From Neoarius graeffei (taxonomy: Eukaryota > Chordata > Actinopteri > Siluriformes > Ariidae): a stretch of DNA of 64,000 nt. Position numbers and translations under genes: made by a program. The stretch lies in assembly GCF_027579695.1 (NCBI RefSeq), contig NC_083587.1:62001-126000 (forward strand), in the 5' to 3' direction. This document shows positions 22,730 through 32,530 of the stretch, piece by piece. Position 1 is the first letter of the stretch. Each line of letters begins with the position of its first letter. The notes beneath the pieces are model-generated. The model did no database searches. It was not told where the DNA came from and was given only the letters and a program-made list of their open reading frames with translations.

Positions 22730-23235
22730 GTCTGCATCTTTTCAGTATGGCATGGGCCTCCTCTTATCCTGCAATAAATAAGAGAAAGAAAGGATATTTA
22801 GATTGAGAAATAGCCTACTGCCATCCCATGAACTTATGTGTGTGTAATAAGATGTTTATACGGACATTCAAATGAAGGCTCCCCAGTTACTTCTTCCATG
22901 GCTTTTCCAGATTCCAGCATCTCCTCATCCTTCTGCACAGCCCAAACTATTTACAGAACAGTGGCATGGACATCCTCTTATCCTGAAGTAAATAAGAAAA
23001 AAACAAATGATATTTAGATTGAGAAATACTGCCACCCAATGAACTTATGTCTGTGTGTGTTGCATAAACAAGATACATAGACAAATTAAAATGATATTTA
23101 GATTGAGAAGTACTGCCACCCCATGAAGTTATATGTGTGGGTTGCATAAACAAGATACAACATAGACAAATTAAAATGATATTTAGATTGAGAAATACTG
23201 CCACCCCAAGTGTGTGGGTTGCATAAATAAGATAT
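22730..23235. repeat. Irregular tandem repeat in the hAT 3' region
   Basis: The words GATATTTAGATTGAGAAATA, CTGCCACCCCATGAA and TGGGTTGCATAAACAAGATA recur four to five times with a spacing of about 65-85 bp. Another piece (CATTCAAATGAAGGCTCCCC... TTCCAGCATC) recurs after the ISL2EU insertion at 26035-26110. Confidence 0.75.
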
Positions 23236-23362
23236 ATGGACCCTTTTCACGTGACGTCACGACAAACGCGGCCGCCATTTTGGACGTGTACTACCAGTAG
23301 TTTACCACAGCCAACATTGAGGAACGGCAGCAAAGAAAGTGTTTATTTTCAGCAAGACTTCC

Positions 23363-23516
23363 ATCATGCCACTATATTGTTGTGCACCTGGATGTAGTAA
23401 CCATCAACAAACAAGGCAAGGGTTATCATTTTATCGGATCCCGGTAGATGCTGACCGACGGAGAAGATGGATAGTGGCATACCAACGCTTGTGTAGTGAC
23501 CACTTTTGGCCCTTTT
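23363..23516 (+). pseudogene. THAP-domain exon of ISL2EU-like element, interrupted
   Basis: MPLYCCAPGCSNHQQTRQGL followed by SFYRIPVDADRRRRWIVAYQ and LCSDHF: the C-x4-C start, the FYRIP core and the CSDHF end of a THAP zinc finger. Between YQR and LCSDHF the usual segment is short or missing. Right after the histidine-phenylalanine the exon is cut by an inserted TIR element, and the continuation (VGGK then a GTAAG donor) lies at 24889. The sister copy at 38174-38374 shows the uninterrupted order. Confidence 0.8.
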
Positions 23517-24888
23517 CCACTACCCTTTTTCAGCTCACTTCAGCTCGCTTCAGCTCACTTCAGCCCGACACGGCTCGCGTTTCGACTACCAAAAACCAGC
23601 ACGACTCAGCTCGTTTCAGCCCTGCTTAGCCCCTAAAACTCGCACCGTTTTGGAGTGGGGCTGAAGCGAGCCAAGCCGTGCCGAGTGAGGTTGGGGGCGT
23701 GAGCAGACACTCCCCTGTGCACTGATTGGTGAGGAGGAGTGTCCTCACATGCCCACACACGCCCCGCGAGCGCGCTGGGATCTGTAAACACCGCAAACCC
23801 GGAAGGAGAAGAATTATGAATTACGAGAATTTCTGAAGCCTTATGCGCCTCGCCTCATCTATACGCTCTTGCCAGTATCTGTCCACGTTGTCGGTGACAA
23901 CAAGCCACAGCACCAAGACCAGCAACACTAACGACTCCATGTCCTCCATGTTTATTGTTTACTATTCGGGTCGTGAGACTACCGCTGAAAAGACCACTAG
24001 GATACTGTACATGGCTCTTCCTGTCACCGTTGCAACCTCTGAGCGCTCATTCGTATGCCCTTCAAATAATGTGTGCAGTATAGGCTATTAATGTTTTATT
24101 ATGAGCCATGTACAGTATCCTAATGTTTTTTGTTTCTGAGTTACATGTTCGTTTGAAGGACTTCGTTTTTGTAGCCTAGTACAGTGACATACAGAGCATC
24201 GTGGACGAGTTCGCGGAGCGCAAGGCTCGTCGTATGCCCTTCAAATAATGCGCGCAGTAGGCTATTGATGTTTTATTATGAGCCATGTACAGTATGTCGC
24301 CTAATGTTTTTTTGTTTGAGTTACATGTTCGTTTGAAGGACTTAATGTACAAAATAACATAGTTGCACCCTGTAGTGTTGAAATTGGTAAACACAGTGCA
24401 TTCAGTGAGGTTTGCACCGCCCTCCTTTTATTTCTGACTCTTCCTGTCACCGTTGCAACCTCTGAGCGCTCATTCGTATGCCCTTCAAATAATGTGCGCA
24501 GTATAGGCTATTGATGTTTTATTATGAGCCATGTACAGTATCCTAATGTTTTTTGTTTCTGAGTTACATGTTCGTTTGAAGGACTTCGTTTTTGTAGCCT
24601 AAAATGATGTTATGATAAGCTTTAATAAAGGGCCCGGTCATTTGCCCCGCCCCCGGCCCGGCTCTGACTTGTTCCGCCACTGTCACTGATGTCACTGTTT
24701 GCGCTGCTTAACGACATCACTTGACGTCCACCCACTTTCGCTAACTCCACCCAATGTGTCCACCCACTTCCAGCCAGCACGGTTCAGCGCGGTTGTAGTC
24801 GAAATGCAACTCCAACAGCCCCGCTCAGCTCGACTCAGCTCGACTCGGCACGGCACGGCTCAGCCGCGTTTGTAGTGGAAAAGCGGCA
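23517..24888. mobile_element. 1.37-kb non-autonomous TIR element, TTT duplication
   Basis: Ends TGGCCCTTTTCCACTACC and TTTGTAGTGGAAAAGCGGCA, flanked by TTT on both sides. The uninterrupted THAP exon at 38230 shows the empty site. The left 170 bp is rich in CAGCTC / CACTTCAGC repeats and the right end in CTCGACTCGGCACGG words. A 3-bp duplication would fit PIF/Harbinger, but there is no transposase to confirm it. Confidence 0.8.
23990..24610. repeat. Three tandem copies of a 170-220 bp unit with a hAT-like motif
   Basis: The unit CTCTTCCTGTCACCGTTGCA... TTATGAGCCATGTACAGTA... GTTCGTTTGAAGGACTT occurs at about 24016-24177, 24230-24345 (partial) and 24440-24602. In one frame the start reads LPVTVATSERSF, the C-terminal dimerisation signature of many hAT transposases. 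A fragment of a hAT gene seems to have been amplified inside a non-coding element. Confidence 0.65.
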
Positions 24889-25039
24889 TTTGTTGGAGGT
24901 AAGACGAATAAAATTAGCCAGAAAAGGCATTACATTGCTGTTAACATTCTGTGGCGGCGAGTGTGTAACCAAATAGGCTAAAATAACCCATTGTAACCTC
25001 TGTTCTTCTGTAGTAGCTATTAGCTAGTGTTGTGTTCCT

Positions 25040-26020
25040 TTGCTGTTGGTAGACTGTAGGACAGATCAGAGGCAATGTCCTACAAACAGCACTTAATTTG
25101 AGGGGGAGCAAGCCGGAGCGCGCTCCGGAACCTCGGGCGTTGGCTCCGGCAGCTATTTACACTGGATCCGGTGATCCGACACCTCTTTTGACCATGTAAC
25201 AAAAAAAAAAAATCCAAATAATTAAATTTAAAAAATGCAAGTTTATTTAGTGTTAATGTCTGATTTTGATATCTGTCTTGTTGGTGATTTCTCTCATGAA
25301 ACGACATCCACAAAATATCTGCAGATTAACTTAATTTGCAGTGTTATTACAAAACATGCCCAGAAGCGCAGCGCAGAGCCCCCCTCCCCTCTCCTCTTTT
25401 TTTCTTCTCCGGAGCTGCTCATCCTCTGCCCTCCGGGACCTCCCACTTTACAAATTAAGCACTGCCTACAAATAAGTGTTCAAAATAAGAGGAACATGTA
25501 TTTGTCTCTTAAATCCAGGCCGTTCCCTGTAATCTGTCACAACGGTTGGAGAAAGTAATGGCAACTAGTGAGTGCACAAACCGTAGAAGGTAAACTGTAC
25601 ACAACGCCAGGGCAGTGTGATGGTATGTCTACTTTTAGATTGTGTTAGCTGATCAATGAACACACTCGTCACTCGACGAGTTTCACGTCTTTACGACGGA
25701 TACTTAAATGTGTGTTAGGTATTATTGTTGCAGTCTAAGCAGTCATTGTAGCAGCTAGATGAGCGAGAACCGAAAGGGTCTGTGCCATAAACCGTTATTT
25801 CTGTACGGCATTGCTAATGTGTCGTTACTGTTGTTAATTCTCCCTCTGCTCACCCTGTAAATGCCCTACGTCGCTGGATAGCGAAGGTGTTTTCTGCATC
25901 TCGCTCCTTTTTCTTGTATGTTCTCCGTTTGTCGCCTTCCTCGCATTCAAACCAATTCGAGCCGAAGTCCGCTACATGTCCAAAATGGTGGTTGCGTTTA
26001 CGAAGGTCACGTGACTGAAA
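25040..26020. other. Right half of ISL2EU-like element I, decayed
   Basis: 25110-25180 holds GGAGCGCGCTCCGG and CTATTTACACTGGATCCGGT, shared with the palindrome at 37959-38177. 25855-26010 matches 37130-37280: CGCCTTCCTCGCATTCAAAC and the reverse of an ATG-started MRGRRQT exon. The rest has no clear gene. Confidence 0.55.
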
Positions 26021-26062
26021 AGGGTCTATAGACAAATTCAAATGAAGACTCACCAGTAAGGC

Positions 26063-28084
26063 CTACACCTTCCAGGGATATTTCCTACTGCTCCTGACTG
26101 ATTCCAGCATCTTCTTGTCCTTCTGCACTGTCAGGTAGAATTCCTTGCAGGACAAGTGACAGTTCACAGTGACAAGGAGTTCGTTCTTTATAAGTTCTGT
26201 GCTGCATCGGTTCCTGGCATCAGACCATTTCCCACTCATCAAAAAGAAAATCCTTTCCACAAAGGCATTAGAGCCTGGCATGCTGAGGACGAAGGAGACG
26301 ATCTTGAATATGTTTGTCATCTTTTCTTTCCCAACGTTTTCAAAGATAGCCACCCATTTTTCACCAGTGGATTCTGTGGCATCCTTTGAGTGCTTCTTGA
26401 TTTCTTCCCTGCTGTTGCAGAACTCTTCATATAGCTCATCCATATTGATTGTGTCTGAAAGTTTTAGAGCAGGCACCATCTTTTCTAGGTCTGGGAAGGA
26501 GAGCTCATCATAAAGGCCTATTGGCTTCAGCTGCACCATTACATTGTCAGGTGAGAAGTCAAACCACTTGTCGATGTATTGAACGGCTGAGTCATAAAAC
26601 GTCTCAAAGTCATCTTTGATTTTTGACTTCTGTCCTCCTGGCACCTTCTCCATCAGCCTCTTGGTCTGATAGCCGAAGAAGCTGTCTTCCTTCCTTTGGA
26701 GCATTTTTTGCCTGAACTGTCTCAGCTCCTCGTAGACATCAGTGATGCACAGATCAGTTTCCTCAAGCTTCTTAACAAGTTGGTCAAAGACGGCCTCAAC
26801 ATTGTGAAAAAACCACAGGTAAATCTTTGCAGTGTCAGTTTTTTCCTCATCTTCAAATATCTTCCTCAGTGCCACCGGACCCTGTTCCCCTAAGGACCTG
26901 AAGTAGGAGGTAAGTGCAGGCCAAGTTTCCAGGAGACGTGTCACAGCTGGATGTAAAGAGAGCCACCTAGTGCACACATGACGCAATATCTCCCGCCACT
27001 CAATGTCAGTGAAATAAAAAAAGCACCGCAGTTCCTCTCGCTGAGATGATGACAGAGAGAAATGATTGTAAATTTTCAAAATGATGGTCTCGATATCCAC
27101 TGTCAGCTTATCGCTCGCATACTTGCATGTGTTGTGTGCGACATGGGCAGGGCAGTTAACTTTTAGAATGCCATCGTTTGTGCTGCTGAGCAATTTGTAG
27201 ACAGAATGGTGCTTTCCGAAGTTCACATTTGCATTGTCGGCGGCATACGCGGTGATGTTTTTAACATTAAGCCCATACATGTCAAGGCAGGCAATAAGAG
27301 CCTGGTGTATTCCATTTGCAGTTTCATTGCTGTCTTCATAGAAATCCAACAGCTTGGATTGTACACTATCCGACGTGGAGAAATACCTCACACATACTGG
27401 AAACATTTTCCTATTTACCTTGTTCGAGGCATCGCTAGCAAGTGAAAAATAAATTGGCTCACCATCATCTGTAGAACTAGAAAGGTCAGACACTATTTTC
27501 CCCACAGTGCTTGGTCCCAAGACATTCATGGTTATCATCTCCGCTTTGGTTCTTCCCAATTGCATCTTCTTAGCAACACTTGAGTCTTGAAATAAGGTCC
27601 CATTTAATTTCACTGTACAGTCCGCGGTGTTATAGCTATGGCCATGTTTGATGGTGTGATACACATAGGCTACCTCGCTTGCAGAAATTTTGTCGATTTC
27701 TGAAGTAGATGTGGCGAAGAATGTACTGATGTTGCTAGCTCCTTTAGATAGCACAGCCCTTTTGTGCAAGTCTGTGTCTTCATGGCGGGATAAGTCGTGC
27801 TCGCCACCATGACCAATAGATATCTCTCAGCGGCATAATGTACAAAATGCTCTCCTAGCGTCTGTGGTGGCTTTAACCCACGACCTTTTTGCTTCCCATT
27901 CCTTGTTGTAGCTGCAAAGCTTCTTTTTCTTAGCAGGTTCATCCATTTTCACTGACTTGTTCACGAGCAGAGAACCACTGACTGAACTGAACTCAACAAC
28001 CGTCTCCCACAGCAACGTTTGCATGAGTTTTGGCGCCTTATCACAGTAGCCTATCAAAGATCCCTGTTCAGAATGTGTCATCAA
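26063..28084 (-). pseudogene. hAT transposase, one premature stop
   Basis: A single frame from 28084 to 26063, about 670 codons, broken only by a TGA at 27827-27829 where most relatives would have CGA (Arg). The start is probably MDEPAKKKKLCSYN. A BED-type finger spans the stop: FCTLCR, then GGEHDLSRHEDTDLH. Then FSLASDASNKVNRKMFP (first catalytic Asp), AADNANVNFGKHHSVYK (second Asp), CTRWLSLHPAVTRLLE, and the C-terminal dimerisation block SNAFVERIFFLMSGKWSDAR. From the ATG at 27769 a BED-less 568-residue protein could still be read. Confidence 0.85.
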
Positions 28085-28459
28085 TCACCAGTCTGCTACT
28101 ATTGGATAAAATATTTCATCCATATTTCATCAAAAACTGTGACTGCGATTGGAATACGGGACAGGAGCTGTTCCTCGCAGGACAAATTAAATTCACCTAA
28201 AATTCGGGACGTCCCGGGCAAATCGGGACGGTTGGCAACCCTATGTGATAACCACTACACTATAGAAACTGCAGCAAGCATGCTGATTTGCTGTTGCCTG
28301 AGGAACAGACTTGCTTTTTAGTCAATTGGTCTCCTTGTTCCATAAAGACAGGTATGGTTGAAAATTGTGATGCTTGTCAAAGGAGTCCAATACCATAACA
28401 AGAAAGGGATTCCTTGAACCAAGATAAGACTTTAGAATAATGGTCATAAAGCATACTTC

Positions 28460-28910
28460 ATGATGGTAAAATTTTCCAAGTGACCTGATGGTCAATCTTT
28501 TTCATGTTTGAAAAGAAAATATGTCCTATGGTTCAGTACAGCTCACCTTATAGCCTGCACAGCTCAGTAGATAGGACCAAGATTCAAATTCTATGAGTTA
28601 ACTATATCATTTTGCAGGTTAAACAAGTACTTTTGATCATTATTTGTGCCAGATGATGGGCAATAATTTGGAAAAGGTGTTTTGTATGAGTTATACAAAG
28701 ACAAGATGACACCTTGTTGGCTTGAACACACAACCTTCTGATCCGGAATCATGCTGGTAACATTTTTCAATTGACCTGATGGTCAAAATGCTTCATGTTC
28801 TAAAAGAAAATACATGTCCTATGGTTCAAGAAAGTTCACCTTAGAGCATGCACAGCTCAGTAGATTGGACCAAGGTTCAACATTCTTGGAGTTACCTGTA
28901 CCATTTTCTG
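28460..28910. repeat. Diverged tandem duplication, about 290 bp, with tRNA-like words
   Basis: 28460-28620 and 28750-28910 share TGACCTGATGGTCAA, GTCCTATGGTTCA and GCACAGCTCAGTAGAT. The last word followed by GGACCAAGRTTCAA resembles a tRNA-Lys head and T arm with the middle lost. A tRNA link is suggestive only. Confidence 0.55.
28716..28752 (-). pseudogene. tRNA-Arg(CCG)-like fragment
   Basis: On minus the run GATTCCGGATCAGAAGGTTG then TGTGTTCAAGCC matches the anticodon arm (CCG), variable loop and T arm of vertebrate tRNA-Arg(CCG). The D arm and acceptor are not recognisable. Confidence 0.55.
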
Positions 28911-29039
28911 AAGCAAGGACATCTTTCAACAAGGCCACTGAAACCTGTGTTCTGAAAGCTAACTCTGACAAAGCTCGAAGCTTCTGCTCACAGTCTGACC
29001 ATGGGCTATGACCAGCAACCCTTTGAGAGAGGGAAAATT

Positions 29040-30690
29040 TTCTTACAGATGCTGTAATAGAGCTGTGATGACATCGCTAGTTACTGAAGAGACAGGGGGA
29101 TGCTCCAACTGCCCAGATGAGGATTGGAGGGTAATGGAGTTAAAAGAGAGCGGCTCTGCTGATGACAATGAGGGGATAATAATGGATAGAGGGGGGAGTG
29201 GGCTTTGGTAAGCAGGGCCATGGATGGTAGTGAGGGTGGCGACATCAAAGCGGTTAAAATGCAGATTTAATGTATTTGCCCACTGCTTATCACCTGCTTC
29301 TGGGCCCTTTCCCTTATCTTTGCCATGGCCAGAGATCATTTTCAGGCCCCTCCAAACCTCCCTTGCATGTGTCCTCTGGAGGCGCTCCTCAAGCTTCCTC
29401 TTGTAGGTGTCTTTCCCCTTCCTTATTGCCCCTTTTAACTCTTTCTGTACTCTCCTCAATTCCTCTTTGTCTCCAGATGTAAACACCCTCTTTTTCTCAT
29501 TGAGTAGGGCCTTCAGTTCAGGGGTAACCCAGGGCTTATTATTTGCAAAGCATTTCACTTTTTTTAAGGGAACTACGAGGTCCATACAAAACTTCATATA
29601 GTCTGTAGCACAATGTGCGATATTGTCAATATCCTCATCATCATCAGGATTGCACAGAACTTCCCATTCTGTCTTCTCAAAACAGTCTCTTAAAATCTCC
29701 TCGCATATCTATACGTTGGTGGTTGTCTTTTCACTAAGGGTATGTAGTCAGGGAGAAGATGGACAAGATTGTGGTCTGAACAACCCAATGGGGGAAGGGG
29801 TAATGCTCTATATGCTTTCTTAATGTTAGCATAAAATAAGTCCAAAGTTCTATTATCCCTCGTTTTACAGTCTACATACTGTGTAAATGTAGGGATAGTG
29901 GCTGTCAAAGGGGCGTGGTTAAAGTCCCCAGAGATGAGGAGGAGGGCTTGAGGGTGAGATGTTTGTAACCGGGATACTACAGTGAGTAGAAAGTCACAGG
30001 CTGACATAGAAGCAGCTGACGGGGGAATATACACAGCTATGACAATAACATGCGTAAATTCTCTTGAAATTTGCAAAGGTCTGATACTAACTGCTAGAAC
30101 TTCTATGTTCGGGGTGCAGCACTGTTCTTTAACTCTAACGTGATATGGGTTACACCATTTGTTGTTCGCATATATCGCAAGCCCCCCACCTCGCTTCTTT
30201 CCACTCTCCGCTGCTCTCCTATCCGATTTCACAAGTTGAAATCCATCAGGTGCTACATGCGAGTCAGGGGTGAGTTCATTCATCCATGTCTCTGAGAAGC
30301 ACATGAGACTGCACTCCCGATATTGCCACTGCGTTTTGGTAAGCGTCATTAGCTCTTCCATCTTGTTCGGGAGAGAACTCACATTACCCATAATGACAGC
30401 CGGTACCGCTGGATTATATCGTCTTCTCTTCACTCGGCACTTCACTCCCGATCTGCAGCCCCTCTTCCTTCTCCTTATTTCCACCGGGATCGTAAATCTA
30501 TCCCAGGGGAGCACCTTTGTGCTGCGCAGTGCTAGCAACTGTTCTCGTTCGTAAACAATGGAGTCATGACCGAATGGGCCCGCTGATATAACATTAAAAA
30601 GTCCCAGAAAGAGCAACAGGCATATCACTAGTCTCAAAAGTTGTGTATCCATAACCGCACGTCTCCGACTTAAAAACACAAACTATAAAA
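29040..30690 (-). mobile_element. L2-like LINE fragment, 5' half only
   Basis: Starts near 30690 on minus with a short hydrophobic leader (LLRLVICLLLFLGLFNV), then a basic stretch, then the endonuclease. It stops before the reverse transcriptase, near 29040. LINE copies usually lose the 5' end, so a copy with only the 5' half implies a later deletion or rearrangement. Its right flank is tRNA-derived sequence. Confidence 0.8.
29690..30679 (-). pseudogene. L2-like ORF2 endonuclease domain
   Basis: Reads MGNVSSLPNKMEELMTL, SLMCFSETWMNELTPDS, KKRGGGLAIYANNKWC, VIVIAVYIPPSAA, LLISGDFNHAPL and LPPLGCSDHNLVHLLP. These are the ordered motifs of an AP-type LINE endonuclease, with the final D/H pair intact. 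The frame ends at 29690 and continues in another frame in the linker (29597-29043: KPWVTPELKALLNEKKRVF, KISGHGK-type), so the protein is broken and lacks a polymerase. Confidence 0.8.
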
Positions 30691-30708
30691 CAAGCTGAGT
30701 TGTATATA

Positions 30709-30771
30709 AGCAGAGTTCCACACCAGAAGTGTGCTGGGCTCAGAACCCAGAGATCAAAACCATCTGCTGCT
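30709..30771 (+). pseudogene. Initiator tRNA-Met-like relic 1
   Basis: AGCAGAGTTCCACACCAGAA, then GTGCTGGGCTCAGAACCCAG, then AGATCAAAACCATCTGCTGC follow tRNA-iMet from acceptor to acceptor. The anticodon position reads CAG instead of CAT, and the T arm is altered. Not functional. Confidence 0.65.
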
Positions 30772-31403
30772 TTTTCTTGACACTGGTGTTCTCAAAATTC
30801 CCAGCAGAGGCAATAAACTTCATCTATCTATCTTACTATAAATTTATTTGCTGAAGGCAGCTTAATGGCCCACCATTCCATGACCTTGAAAATTGTCCAC
30901 AAGGAGGCCTGATTTTCAGTGTTCTGTCACTAGTTTGGCATTGATCAGTGTCTTTGTATCACGAAGACAAGCACATAGACATTATGGGAATGAAATAAGG
31001 CCCACCCCCAGTACCAACAGCTGTCACAGTATGTTACTCATGTCTAAGACTCACAACTCAGAGCTGTTTTGGTATCAAAGTGAATAAGGAAAAATCAGAG
31101 TCGATTTCATTGTTTTCTAACATTTTTCACCATGTTGTTCTTAAGCACAAGACATAAAAAGACATAATACGTAATTAAACAAGTGCTCGGACTTGTATAC
31201 GTATATTCATGACTGATATTCATGAAATGAGGATGTGCTGACATTAAAGCCAGACTTTGCAAGTGTTTGACTTTGGTGCAGACCCAGCAAAGTATTTCAA
31301 CTGAGCAAATTGAGTACACATAAAAGAAGATTCTGTATCCGAGATGAGAAACATCTGAAGAACAATCCTAGCAGTTTCTGAGTGACTGTACTATTTCAGT
31401 AGG

Positions 31404-31475
31404 GTACAGTGGTGACCGAATGGATAAGGCACTAGCCTCTTAAACCAGGAATTGTGCCTTTTAGTCCCACAGGGG
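31404..31475 (+). pseudogene. tRNA-Arg-like relic
   Basis: CAGTGGTGACCGAATGGATA then AGGCACTAGCCTCTTAAACC then AGGAATTGTG and TAGTCCCAC track tRNA-Arg(CCT) in order, with the A box well kept. The anticodon loop CTCTTAA gives CTT, and the B box is mutated. Adjacent to the next relic without a gap. Confidence 0.65.
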
Positions 31476-31545
31476 CTGAGTGGTGCAGTGAGAGTGTGCT
31501 GGGCCCATTACCCAGAGGTTGAGAGATTGAAACCATCATTTGCTA
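31474..31545 (+). pseudogene. Initiator tRNA-Met-like relic 2 (CAT kept)
   Basis: AGTGGTGCAGTGAGAGTGTG, CTGGGCCCATTACCCAGAGG, TTGAGAGATTGAAACCATC and TTTGCTA follow tRNA-iMet. The anticodon CAT and the anticodon stem with its three G-C pairs are kept. The acceptor stem no longer pairs well and the T loop is changed, so it is probably a pseudogene. Confidence 0.7.
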
Positions 31546-31577
31546 GTTCTGAGGTCTTTGATGCCAATGTTTTCCAT

Positions 31578-31684
31578 GAGCCAGGGATTGTGGGTTTGAG
31601 TCTTATCTCGGGTGTGAGGTGAACAGAGTGCTGCACCGGAAGCGCACTGGGCCCAGAACCCAGAGATCAAAAGCATCTGTTGCT
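31578..31684 (+). pseudogene. tRNA-Arg 3' piece and initiator tRNA-Met-like relic 3
   Basis: 31578-31612 has GCCAGGGATTGTGGGTTTGA then GTCTTATCTCGGG, the 3' half of the same Arg type. 31622-31684 has AACAGAGTGCTGCACCGGAA, GCGCACTGGGCCCAGAACCC and AGAGATCAAAAGCATCTG, an iMet-like copy with CAG in the anticodon position. The Arg then Met order repeats that at 31404-31545. Confidence 0.65.
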
Positions 31685-32339
31685 TTTTCTCTCCAGTTTT
31701 TTTTCCCAAAATTCCCAGCAGAGGCAATAAACTTCATCTATCTATCTTACTATAAATTTACTCACTGAAGGCAGCTCATTGGCCCACTGTTCCCTGACCT
31801 CAAAAATTGCCCATAAGAGGCTTAATTTTCAGTGCTCTGTCACTAGTTTAGCATTGATCAGTGTCTTTCTATCACATAGACAAGCATATAGACATTATTG
31901 GAATTAAATAATGCCCACCCTAAGTACCAATTGTTGTCACAGTATGTTACTCATGTCTCAGATTCCCAACTCAGAGCTGTTTTAGTATCAAAGATCTTGG
32001 TAAGTGAATAAGGAAATATCAGAGTCGATTTCATGGTTTTCTAACATATTTCACCATGTTGTTCTTAAGCACAAGATATAAAAACACATAACACATAATT
32101 CACAGAAACATTTCCTGTTGACTCAGGGCAGTTCAAAGCAGAATGTCTGTCCTCTTTCAAAAAACATGGAGAGGAAATGGGCATTTTGCTTTGTTGTGTG
32201 GGATATTAAAAAATGCCATCGGGAGTGATGGCAGAAAAAAAAGAACACTATGGAGCGCTTTATACACTCTGTGCACATTACAGTTGCTGTTTATTTTAAC
32301 CAAGTAGGTACCAGACGGTGAAATAATTAACACCAATGT

Positions 32340-32402
32340 GCTGTTTCTCAACCCCCCCCCCCAAATAAATAAATAAATAAACATAATAATAATAATAATT
32401 AA
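32340..32402. repeat. C-run and AAT-type microsatellite
   Basis: A run of C is followed by AAATAAATAAATAAATAAAC and then (ATA)n. Confidence 0.8.
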
Positions 32403-32485
32403 GAAAGAAACAACCCCAGAATCTTCAAACATATTGAAGCAATTCACTGATAAATCATTCAACATGTTGTCAAAAGCAATCTCAG

Positions 32486-32530
32486 GGTGACAAAGATAAA
32501 CAAGGACCCCCTGGTGAGCCTGGGCCAAAG
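32486..32530 (+). other. Isolated 45-bp collagen-type exon
   Basis: Between an acceptor (CAATCTCAG) and a donor (GTAAGC) lie 45 bases reading GDKDKQGPPGEPGPK, five Gly-X-Y triplets with one glycine replaced by aspartate. 45 bp is a standard exon size in fibrillar collagen genes. No other collagen exon is visible in the window. It may be a real exon of a gene with long introns, or a duplicated orphan exon. The Gly to Asp change favours a relic. Confidence 0.5.

Larger units (their letters stand above)
23238..26027 (+). mobile_element. ISL2EU-like element I inside the hAT, AT duplication
   Basis: Left end GGACCCTTTTCACGTGACGT and right end GTCACGTGACTGAAAAGGGT, flanked by AT on both sides. The left end carries the first exon of a THAP protein (about 23361-23516). 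The right end carries decayed sequence like the start of the YqaJ-type gene seen whole at 36834-37226. It is a deletion derivative of an element with two convergent genes. A 1.37-kb TIR element interrupts the THAP exon, and a GC-rich fragment near 25110-25180 is shared with 38100-38150. Confidence 0.75.
22349..28243 (-). mobile_element. hAT transposon, 5.9 kb, with 8-bp duplication
   Basis: Ends TAGGGCTGCCAAC and GTTGGCAACCCTA, flanked by a perfect 8-bp repeat TGTGATAA (22341-22348 and 28244-28251). Transposase on minus at the right side. A tandem-repeat patch lies at 22730-23235. A 2.8-kb ISL2EU-like element at 23238-26027 is inserted in the left part; without it the hAT would be about 3.1 kb, a normal size. 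Confidence 0.95.
22294..28269 (-). pseudogene. tRNA-Val(CAC) split by a hAT transposon
   Basis: The 5' part lies at 28269-28244 (GTTTCTATAGTGTAGTGGTT then ATCACA). The 3' part lies at 22340-22294 (TTTGTCTCACACGCGAAAGG, then a T arm with GGTTTGAAACC, then CAGAAACA). Joined, they give 73 nt with the A box, a CAC anticodon in the loop CTCACAC, a T arm and an acceptor stem with six of seven pairs. This closely follows vertebrate tRNA-Val(CAC). The B box has T for C (GGTTTGAAAC), so it may already have been decaying. The insertion duplicates TGTGATAA and lies between the D loop and anticodon arm, so no tRNA can be made. Confidence 0.85.
30715..32105. repeat. Tandem duplication, period about 920 bp, iMet-like head
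   Basis: 30721-31165 and 31633-32100 align throughout: CAATAAACTTCATCTATCTA, CACTAGTTTRGCATTGATCA, CACAGTATGTTACTCATGTC, CACCATGTTGTTCTTAAGCA. Each unit starts just after an initiator-Met-like sequence. Fish tRNA genes are known to occur in tandem arrays, and this looks like a decayed pair of such units. Confidence 0.85.
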
